Part shown: positions 1 through 5,841 of the stretch, one piece after another
Layout: every line of letters begins with the position of its first letter
How positions within the stretch are numbered: position 1 is the first letter of the stretch
Assembly: GCF_024978135.1 (NCBI RefSeq)
Contig: NZ_JANTEZ010000001.1
Location: 124,001 to 188,000 of the forward strand
Origin: Herbiconiux gentiana
Lineage (GTDB): Bacteria > Actinomycetota > Actinomycetes > Actinomycetales > Microbacteriaceae
DNA: 64,000 nucleotides
Direction: 5' to 3'
The notes under the pieces: generated by a model
The model's input: only the letters and a program-made list of their open reading frames with translations
Told to the model about the DNA's origin: nothing
The model's database searches: none
Position numbers and translations under genes: made by a program

Positions 1-615
1 CTCGAGTCGATGATCTCCTCCCCGCGCCCCACCCGCGCCGAAGCCTCCGACTGCGCCAACGCGGTGCTCGACGGCACCGACGCGGTCATGCTCTCGGGCG
101 AGACCAGCGTCGGCGAGTTCCCCGTCATCACCGTGCAGACGATGGCGCGCATCATCGAGTCCACGGAAGACCACGGCCTCGAGCGCATCCCCGCGCTCGG
201 CACGAAGCCCCGCACCCAGGGCGGCGCGGTCACCCTCGCCGCCGCCGAGGTCGGCGACTTCGTGGGCGCGAAGTTCCTCTGCGTGTTCACCGAGTCGGGC
301 GACTCGGTGCGGCGCATGACGCGGCTGCGGTCGAGCATCCCCATCCTCGGCTTCACGCCGGAGCCGGGCATCCGGGACCGCATGGCGCTGAGCTGGGGCG
401 TGCAGTCGTACCTCGTCGACCGCGTGACGCACACCGACGAGCTGATGGGCCAGGTCGACGACGTGCTGCTCGGCCTCGGCCGCGCGCAGATCGGCGACAA
501 GGTCATCGTCATCTCCGGGTCCCCTCCCGGAGTGGCCGGCACCACCAATGACATGCGCGTGCACGTCATCGGCTCGGCGCACAACCCGCTGGTGCCCGAG
601 AAGTTCGACAACTAG
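1..615 (+). CDS. pyk: Pyruvate kinase, C-terminal part (5' end outside window)
   Basis: The frame is open from the first base and supplies the last 204 residues of pyruvate kinase, which makes pyruvate and ATP from phosphoenolpyruvate and ADP at the end of glycolysis. The first visible residues, [17 protein letters not shown], are the typical stretch of the catalytic barrel, followed by [18 protein letters not shown]. The rest is the C-terminal domain with the usual closing strand [16 protein letters not shown]. The ATG at base 10 is an internal methionine, not a start. A hairpin terminator follows at 652-690. The family is certain; only the N-terminal half is missing from view. Confidence 0.97.
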   Translation, partial: LESMISSPRPTRAEASDCANAVLDGTDAVMLSGETSVGEFPVITVQTMARIIESTEDHGLERIPALGTKPRTQGGAVTLAAAEVGDFVGAKFLCVFTESGDSVRRMTRLRSSIPILGFTPEPGIRDRMALSWGVQSYLVDRVTHTDELMGQVDDVLLGLGRAQIGDKVIVISGSPPGVAGTTNDMRVHVIGSAHNPLVPEKFDN

Positions 616-651
616 CACGCGACACGGCACCCGAGGTCATACCTCAGGATT

Positions 652-690
652 CGGCCAGGATTCGATCAGTGTTCGATCGATTCCTGGCCG
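652..690 (+). terminator. Putative rho-independent terminator of pyk
   Basis: Bases 652-667 and 675-690 form a 16-bp stem with one mismatch and a 7-nt loop (AGTGTTC), followed by a TTCGCTGTTT stretch. It lies 37 bases after the pyk stop codon. The rest of the 616-855 gap shows no other clear element. Confidence 0.6.
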
Positions 691-855
691 TTCGCTGTTT
701 CCGGGTGCAGGCGGGGCGATAGATTTCGGATGCCCTGCAGCACTCGTGCGGGGGCTGCACCCTTGCACCCGTGGCAGTCCCCGCACCTCCGCTCTCCCGA
801 GCGGTTCGGCCGGGCATCCGTCGACCGTGCGACACCGCGACCGAAAGATCACCTC

Positions 856-1674
856 ATGCCTCGTCAGACCCTCGTCCTCCGCACCGCGGGCATCGCCGCG
901 GCCCTCGCGACCGTCGTCGCCCTCTCGGGCTGCTCCACGATCATGCCCTTCTTCGGCGTGCAGCCGACCGCGCCCGGCGCCGCCGGTTCGGCCGGAGCCG
1001 CCGGAGCGGGAGCGGGCGCCACCGGGGCCAAGGATTCGACGACCGCCGACCTCGGAGCCAGCACCACCGACGGCGCGCTGCAGTTCGCCTCGGTCTTCAC
1101 CGACATGGGCTCGGTGCACCCCACGGTCGACATCGCCGACCAGCTGCAGCTGAAGCTCGACGTCTGGACCGAGCAGAAGACGCACGACTGGACGCCCATG
1201 GCCGACAAGCGGTTCTCGTTCGTGATCGGCGTCTACGACAACAAGGTGCCGGCCGAGGCCCCCTTCGACCAGAAGCGTCGCGTCTACATGTCGAACATCA
1301 CGGTGACGGCCAAGACCACCACCGTCTCGGGCGCCGTCGAGACCGCGTACACCCTCAACAACGACCCGCTGAAGATCACCCTCGACCCCGAGGCGCTGCG
1401 CTCGGAGCAGGGGCTCGGGCTGCTGATCACCTCGCCGAAGGGCGGCTTCCAGCTGGAGTCGCAGCAGATCGGCGTCGTCGCCGACGACACGCTCGGCATG
1501 ATGCTCGACTTCGCGTTCCAGGTCTCGTACGAGACGGCGCCCCTCGCGAACACCTACATGACGCAGGTCGTGCACCAGTACGTGCCGGTGGCGATCTTCT
1601 CCGAGGCCGACGCCGTGGCGGCGAAGGCCGTGCCGACCCCCACCGCGACGCCGACGCCGATCCCCGCGGGCTAG
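856..1674 (+). CDS. Putative secreted lipoprotein of unknown function
   Basis: A 272-residue protein with a clear lipoprotein signal: positively charged start, hydrophobic core and lipobox LSGC with the lipidated Cys at residue 26. An Ala/Gly-rich linker (about residues 35-60) is followed by a mostly beta-type domain. The tail is rich in Thr and Pro (PTPTATPTPIPAG). An in-frame ATG at 730 would put 42 uncharacteristic residues before the signal peptide, so the ATG at 856 is preferred. I do not recognise the domain. The gene stands alone, and its stop codon overlaps the stop of the minus-strand ORF at 1671 in a shared CTAG. Confidence 0.75.
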   Translation: MPRQTLVLRTAGIAAALATVVALSGCSTIMPFFGVQPTAPGAAGSAGAAGAGAGATGAKDSTTADLGASTTDGALQFASVFTDMGSVHPTVDIADQLQLKLDVWTEQKTHDWTPMADKRFSFVIGVYDNKVPAEAPFDQKRRVYMSNITVTAKTTTVSGAVETAYTLNNDPLKITLDPEALRSEQGLGLLITSPKGGFQLESQQIGVVADDTLGMMLDFAFQVSYETAPLANTYMTQVVHQYVPVAIFSEADAVAAKAVPTPTATPTPIPAG

Positions 1675-1934
1675 GCGAGCCCTTCTATCGCCGGCCGCCC
1701 GACCGTCGCGGGCCCTTCGAGGGCCGCGGATCGCCCGACCGTCTCGATCAGCGCCTGGGCCAGCACCTCGCCGAGCAGCGTGGTGCCCGACGCCCGGTCG
1801 AGGAAGGACCGGGCCCGGTCGTCCAGCACACCGCGGCGCGTCACGTTGATGACGAGCTCGCGCACGGCCTCGCGACGGGCGGGGGACAGGGCGCCGACGA
1901 TCGCGTCGGCCTCGACCAGCAGCTCGTGTCGCAT
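1671..1934 (-). CDS. Small hypothetical protein, last gene of the oxdC group
   Basis: An 87-residue ORF starting with ATG at 1934, 8 bases after the oxalate decarboxylase stop, with GAGG shortly upstream as a possible ribosome site. The composition is helix-rich, amphipathic and charged in the middle (REAVRELVINVTRRG, RARSFLDRAS), with no signal peptide, Cys or membrane segment. I know of no family it belongs to. Tight spacing suggests co-translation with the bicupin gene. Its stop overlaps the convergent lipoprotein stop by 4 bases. It could also be a non-functional frame. Confidence 0.5.
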   Translation of the reverse strand: MRHELLVEADAIVGALSPARREAVRELVINVTRRGVLDDRARSFLDRASGTTLLGEVLAQALIETVGRSAALEGPATVGRPAIEGLA

Positions 1935-1942
1935 CCCGGCCT

Positions 1943-3157
1943 CTAACGCTTCGGCGTGATGCCCTGGGCACCCCGCGGGAACGTGGCGATCACGTCCTCG
2001 GGGATGTTCAGGTGCGCCGCCACGAGGGCCGGCGGCAGGTGGCTCAGCCAGTTCGCCAGCGACACCTCCTCGTAGTGGTCGCTCTTGAACGTCTCGAGGA
2101 AGACGAGCTGCTCGTCGCCCGTGTTCTCGACGTAGTGGCCGAAGTTGCGGCGCACCACCCCCACGTCGCCCGCCTTGAAGTCGGTGGTGTTGGCGTGCGG
2201 GCCGGTGTTGAACACGGTCATCCGCCCCTGGCCGCGCAGGTAGTACTGCCATTCGTCGGCGTTGGGGTGCCAGTGCAGCTCGCGCATCGCGCCCGGTTCC
2301 AGGGTCACGAGGGCGGCGGCCACGGTGGTGGCGGCGGGGAAGTTGGTGCTGTCCGCGATCCGGATGCTCCCGCCGCTGTTGCTGTGCACGGGCTCCGAGC
2401 GGCCGAGCCGGTAGATCACGGGTTCGGTCGCGCCCCAGGTGACGCCCGCGGCCGCCTGGTCCTTCTCGAGCTCGCCCGGCACGTCGCCGGGGAAGATCCA
2501 CAGGTTGTGCAACGGGATGTCCTTGAACACCTCCTGGGCCACGCCGAAGTTCTTCGCGAGCACCTCGGGGGGTGTGTGCGCGAACCAGTCGGTGATCAGC
2601 AGCGTGTTGCTCTCCGACTGAGCTCCGTCGTCGAAGGCGAGCACGAACTCCGCCCCGTCCGGTCCGAGCCCCTGCAGGGAGTGCGGGAGGCCGGCCGGGA
2701 AGTACCAGAGGTCGCCCTCCTCGACGTCCTCGACGCTCGGCAGGCCCTCCCGGCTGAGCGTGGTGACCCGGCAGCGTCCGCGGGTCATGATCGCCCACTC
2801 CGCCGTCTGGTGCCAGTGCAGCTCGCGGATGCCGCCGGCTTCGAGGTACATGTTGACCCCCGAGATCTCGTCCGAGATCGCGAAGTCCTGCTGGGTGACC
2901 TCGCGCGCCCAGCCGCCGCGCTGCACCCGGCGGGGCGAGATGTTGAAGCTGCTCCAGAAGAAGGCCTGGGTGCTGATGTCGGTGCCCGGAGCATCCATCT
3001 GATTCGGGAACTGACTCTCGAGCGCCGTGTTCTGCGGGCCCGTCATCACCAGGCTCGCCGGGTCGTCGACCACGTTCGACTCGCCCTCCTGGGGAAGGTC
3101 GGGGTCTCCCAGGCTCGGGGTCTCGTGGTGCGGCGCCGATGCCGTGTCGTCTGCCAT
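1943..3157 (-). CDS. oxdC: Oxalate decarboxylase, Mn-dependent bicupin
   Basis: A 404-residue bicupin that should split oxalate to formate and CO2 using Mn. The N-terminal cupin has the metal set H114, H116, E120 (in RELHWHQTAEW) and H159 (in PAGLPHS). The C-terminal cupin has H295, H297 and E302 (in RELHWHPNADEW). The flexible active-site lid, SENS in the Bacillus subtilis enzyme, reads S-E-S-N here at 181-184. The catalytic Glu (E182) is kept, which favours decarboxylase over oxidase. Length matches the family apart from an acidic N-terminal extension of about 20 residues. The ATG at 3157 is preferred over the one at 3196 because AGGGAGA precedes it. No signal peptide is seen. It follows an NTF2-like gene and a YoaK-like gene on the same strand. 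Confidence 0.9.
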   Translation of the reverse strand: MADDTASAPHHETPSLGDPDLPQEGESNVVDDPASLVMTGPQNTALESQFPNQMDAPGTDISTQAFFWSSFNISPRRVQRGGWAREVTQQDFAISDEISGVNMYLEAGGIRELHWHQTAEWAIMTRGRCRVTTLSREGLPSVEDVEEGDLWYFPAGLPHSLQGLGPDGAEFVLAFDDGAQSESNTLLITDWFAHTPPEVLAKNFGVAQEVFKDIPLHNLWIFPGDVPGELEKDQAAAGVTWGATEPVIYRLGRSEPVHSNSGGSIRIADSTNFPAATTVAAALVTLEPGAMRELHWHPNADEWQYYLRGQGRMTVFNTGPHANTTDFKAGDVGVVRRNFGHYVENTGDEQLVFLETFKSDHYEEVSLANWLSHLPPALVAAHLNIPEDVIATFPRGAQGITPKR

Positions 3158-3280
3158 GTCGGTTCTCCCTGTCTCGAACGGTCTGATCCTCCCCATGCCA
3201 TCACCGGCACCGGGCGAGCTGAAGGGACTCGTGACTCATCCTGTTGCGGCAGTTGTCGAAAGCGTGCCGGCTGTTGGTTG

Positions 3281-3345
3281 TCGATGCCGATGTCGGTGCC
3301 GGTGCCGATGTCGATGTCGGTGCCGATGTCGGCTGTCGGTGTCGG
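3281..3345. repeat. Degenerate hexanucleotide tandem repeat, YCGRTG
   Basis: Eight uninterrupted units of YCGRTG run from 3281 to 3328, alternating C/T at position 1 and A/G at position 4, and a broken continuation reaches about 3345. The array lies between the stop of the NTF2-like gene and the start of oxdC, in the transcribed direction of both. The remaining bases of this 188-base gap show no clear promoter. Confidence 0.8.
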
Positions 3346-3711
3346 CTAGGCCCGGTCCTCGACCCACGAGCCGATCAGGCCGTCGCGCACCTCCAGCGCC
3401 GCGAACGGCGCGCCCTGATCCGGCTCGTCGCCTCCGCTGTGCAGCAGCACGAACGGTTCGAGCACGACCACCCGCCGGAGATCCACGGAGCGACGCCGGA
3501 ACACCGATCCGCGCCGAAGCACCCGGGCCACCGCCGCGCGGCCGTCGAACGCGGCCCCGGAGATGCAGCGCAGCCGCGCATCCGTCACGAAAAGAGCCTC
3601 GAACCTCGTGGCGTCGGGGAAGTGGATCAGCTGGAGGGCGTCCCGCGCGAGCAGCTCGAGCTCCAGCGCGCTGATGGAGTGCACGATCGAGGTCACCGGG
3701 TCCGCATTCAT
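3346..3711 (-). CDS. NTF2-like / SnoaL-type fold protein
   Basis: A 121-residue protein with the pattern of the NTF2-like (SnoaL/DUF4440) cone fold. An N-terminal helix pair includes LLARDALQLIHFPDA. It is followed by strands ending in conserved-looking segments such as FDGRAAVARVLRRGS and FAALEVRDGLIGSWVED. Members of this fold include small enzymes and ligand binders, so no substrate can be named. The ATG at 3711 has a strong GAGGAGAGGG ribosome site. The YoaK-like gene ends 15 bases upstream on the same strand, so the two are probably co-transcribed, and oxdC lies downstream beyond the hexamer repeat. Confidence 0.7.
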   Translation of the reverse strand: MNADPVTSIVHSISALELELLARDALQLIHFPDATRFEALFVTDARLRCISGAAFDGRAAVARVLRRGSVFRRRSVDLRRVVVLEPFVLLHSGGDEPDQGAPFAALEVRDGLIGSWVEDRA

Positions 3712-3726
3712 CTGTGCCCTCTCCTC

Positions 3727-4401
3727 TCAGGTGGTGCGGCGGATGCGCGGCAGGGCGACGAGGGCTGCTGCCGTCGCGACGACGAACGCGACCAGGGGGC
3801 CGGCACCCAGCGCCAGGTGCAGGACCGCGGTGGCGACGACCGCTCCCGCCGGGACCGCGGCGATCGACAGCAGCCGGAAGAGCTGGCCGGCGTCGTGACG
3901 TTCGGCGAGGTCCTGCATGGTGGTGGTGAGCGAGCCGGTGACGTAGGTCGTGGTGATGCCGTCGATGTCGCTCAGACGCTTCGCGGCCACGGTCTGCAGC
4001 GCGAGGGCGCCCGCCGACAGGGCGATCACCGCGCACTGCACCGCCACGTCGGGAGCCGCCCCGGTCGCCAGCCAGACCACGACGACCACACCCTGCGCGG
4101 CCGAGGACGGCACGAGCAGGCGCCGCACCAGCCGTCGGTGGTCGCCGGCGAGCACCTGGCCGCGGCTGTGCCGGAAGCCCAGGTAGAGCACGACGGCGAA
4201 CGAGGCGACGGCGACCAGCGCGCAGAGGGCCGTCCGCAGCCAGCCCGGGCGGGTGAACATCGCGGCGAGCACGAGGTTGCCCGTCATGTTCGCGGTGAAG
4301 GTGCCGCTGAGGGCCAGGAAGGCGAACGCATCCGCCGCCCCCGCTGCGAACGACAGCATGACGAGCGCGAGGTGCAGCCGTGCACTGGGTGCTGTCGTCA
4401 T
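3727..4401 (-). CDS. YoaK / DUF1275 family membrane protein
   Basis: A 224-residue integral membrane protein of the DUF1275 (YoaK) family, with about six hydrophobic segments and the family-typical sequences AAGAADAFAFLALSGTFTAN, MTGNLVLAA and GITTTYVTGSLTT. The function of the family is unknown; a transport role is often guessed. The ATG at 4401 is chosen because GGAGGGATCGGG precedes it. An earlier in-frame start would run back through the tRNA gene. A possible -10 hexamer TACTGT (4434-4429, minus strand) would start the transcript for this gene and the NTF2-like gene after it. Confidence 0.85.
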   Translation of the reverse strand: MTTAPSARLHLALVMLSFAAGAADAFAFLALSGTFTANMTGNLVLAAMFTRPGWLRTALCALVAVASFAVVLYLGFRHSRGQVLAGDHRRLVRRLLVPSSAAQGVVVVVWLATGAAPDVAVQCAVIALSAGALALQTVAAKRLSDIDGITTTYVTGSLTTTMQDLAERHDAGQLFRLLSIAAVPAGAVVATAVLHLALGAGPLVAFVVATAAALVALPRIRRTT

Positions 4402-4521
4402 CCCGATCCCTCCGACTCCGGTGGGGACACAGTAGGACGGGTGGGGGCCGACGCGGTACGGACGACTGTCGACTCGGGATGCGACAGATCGCGGATCTCG
4501 AGGACGCCCGCTCGAGCGCCG

Positions 4522-4604
4522 TACCGGTGGTGGGACTCGAACCCACACGCCCTTTCGGACAGCGCATTTTGAGTGCGCAGCGTCTGCCATTCCGCCACAC
4601 CGGC
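4522..4604 (-). tRNA. tRNA-Leu(CAA)
   Basis: An 83-nt class II tRNA. It has a 7-bp acceptor stem, a D arm with GAATGGCAGA, an anticodon stem GCGCA/TGCGC around loop CTCAAAA giving anticodon CAA, a long variable arm GTCC-GAAA-GGGC, a T arm GTGGG-TTCGAGT-CCCAC and discriminator A73, as expected for leucine. CCA is not encoded. The first acceptor pair is G1-U72 instead of a Watson-Crick pair. Confidence 0.95.
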
Positions 4605-4631
4605 CTGCTACGAGCGAGCTCAAGAATACCG

Positions 4632-4637
4632 TAGGGT
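4632..4637 (+). promoter_or_regulatory. -10 hexamer for a leaderless pdtaR transcript
   Basis: TAGGGT ends exactly 6 nt before the GTG start at 4644, the spacing expected if transcription begins at or next to the start codon. No well-placed Shine-Dalgarno sequence is separable from the hexamer. Confidence 0.55.
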
Positions 4638-4643
4638 TGAAAC

Positions 4644-5249
4644 GTGACTGACCAAGAGCCGACGACAGCAGTGCCCCGCCGCGTAGTGGTGGCCGAAGAC
4701 GAGTCCCTGATCCGCCTCGACATCGTCGAGATCCTGCGTGACAACGGGTTCGACGTCGTGGGCGAGGCCGGCGACGGTGAGACCGCGGTGGCCCTGGCCA
4801 CCGAGCTGCGTCCCGACCTGGTCATCATGGACGTGAAGATGCCCCAGCTCGATGGCATCTCGGCGGCCGAGCGCCTCTCGAAAGACCACATCGCGCCCGT
4901 CGTTCTGCTCACCGCGTTCAGCCAGAAGGAGCTCGTCGAGCGGGCCACCGAGGCCGGCGCCCTGGCCTACGTCGTGAAGCCCTTCACGCCCAACGACCTG
5001 CTGCCCGCGATCGAGATCGCCCTCTCGCGCTACGCCCAGATCATCACGCTCGAGTCCGAGGTCGCCGACCTCGTCGAGCGCTTCGAGACCCGCAAGCTCG
5101 TCGACCGGGCCAAGGGCCTGCTGAACGAGAAGATGGGGCTCACCGAGCCCGAGGCCTTCCGGTGGATCCAGAAGGCGTCGATGGACCGCCGGCTCACCAT
5201 GCACGACGTGGCGCAGGCCATCATCGAGCAGCTGTCGCCGAAGAAGTAG
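4644..5249 (+). CDS. pdtaR: ANTAR-domain response regulator, PdtaR type
   Basis: A 201-residue two-component regulator. The receiver domain (about 12-125) has the acidic pair at E18/D19, phospho-acceptor D63 in LVIMDVKMPQLDG, the Thr of VVLLTAF and the Lys of VVKPF. The C-terminal ANTAR domain (about 140-197) should bind paired hairpins in RNA and block transcription termination, as shown for this family. In mycobacteria the partner kinase is PdtaS, which is not in this window. The start is GTG at 4644, directly behind a -10 hexamer, so the mRNA is probably leaderless. The protein has the usual family length. Confidence 0.93.
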   Translation: MTDQEPTTAVPRRVVVAEDESLIRLDIVEILRDNGFDVVGEAGDGETAVALATELRPDLVIMDVKMPQLDGISAAERLSKDHIAPVVLLTAFSQKELVERATEAGALAYVVKPFTPNDLLPAIEIALSRYAQIITLESEVADLVERFETRKLVDRAKGLLNEKMGLTEPEAFRWIQKASMDRRLTMHDVAQAIIEQLSPKK

Positions 5250-5289
5250 GGCTCTCACCCTTCTCGTCGGCTAGTACGCCGGTCTTCGG

Positions 5290-5787
5290 CTACTTCTGCT
5301 CGAAGACCTGCTGGGGCCGTCGCTCCTTGATGATGTTCGTGATGCGCACCGTCGAGAGGCGGCGGCCCTTCTCGTCGTCGATCTCGATCTGATGCGTCGC
5401 GAGGCTCCTGCCGAGGTGGATGGCCGTGCAGGTGCCGATCACCCAGCCCTCGGTCGCCGAACCGGAGTGGCTGGCGTTGATCTCGATGCCCATGGCCACC
5501 TTGGTGGGGCCCGCGTGCAGGTTCGCGGCGGTCGATCCGAGGCTCTCGGCCAAGACGACGTAGGCCCCGCCGTGCACGAGACCGAGCGGTTGCGTGTTGC
5601 CCTCGACGGGCATCCGCGCCACCGACCGCTCGGCACTGAGCTCGAGGAACTCGATGCCCATCTTCTCGGCCAGCGTGCCGATGCCGCGGTAGCCGAACAC
5701 CGACATCACGTCGATCGGGAGGGCCTCGGCGGTGCTCGCGGGGGCCGTGTCGGGGCGTGGTTCCTCGAGGGATTCTGGCTGCGTCAT
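5290..5787 (-). CDS. Hotdog-fold thioesterase, PaaI/EntH-like
   Basis: A 165-residue acyl-CoA thioesterase of the 4HBT (PaaI-like) family. The core has PLGLVHGGAYVVLAESLGST, where HGG starts the central helix and the Glu/Ser region carries the catalytic residues, followed by the beta-sheet strands MGIEINASHSG and VIGTCTAIHLGRS. A disordered 25-residue N-terminal segment rich in Glu, Pro and Ala precedes it. The ATG at 5787 has AGGA upstream at somewhat long spacing. The gene is divergent from polA (54 bp) and convergent with pdtaR. The substrate is unknown; hydroxybenzoyl- or phenylacetyl-type CoA esters are typical for the family. Confidence 0.85.
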   Translation of the reverse strand: MTQPESLEEPRPDTAPASTAEALPIDVMSVFGYRGIGTLAEKMGIEFLELSAERSVARMPVEGNTQPLGLVHGGAYVVLAESLGSTAANLHAGPTKVAMGIEINASHSGSATEGWVIGTCTAIHLGRSLATHQIEIDDEKGRRLSTVRITNIIKERRPQQVFEQK

Positions 5788-5813
5788 CGGTGTGGAATCC
5801 TGTCTCGAATGAC

Positions 5814-5835
5814 TGTCGGAGGCCCTGTGTAGGCT
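5814..5835 (+). promoter_or_regulatory. RecA-NDp / PafBC-type promoter of polA
   Basis: TGTCGGAG (5814-5821), 8 nt, TAGGCT (5830-5835), 6 nt, then the GTG start of polA. The first element differs by one base from the TGTCRGTG consensus and the spacing is exact. The transcript would be leaderless. Confidence 0.6.
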
Positions 5836-5841
5836 GGCCGT

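Noticed and set aside
662-676. TCGATC-AGT-GTTCGA after pyk as a LexA box
   Set aside because: Spacing is 3 and not 4, the left half has a mismatch, and the bases are part of the pyk terminator hairpin. The next gene is a lipoprotein about 180 bp away.
3281-3345. Hexamer array as a CRISPR or a coding repeat
   Set aside because: Units are 6 bp with no spacers, and the frames through it are short and lack a ribosome site. It is a simple-sequence repeat.
5250-5289. Terminator between pdtaR and the thioesterase gene
   Set aside because: Only a 4-bp stem (CGGC/GCCG) can be drawn in the 40-bp gap, too weak to call.
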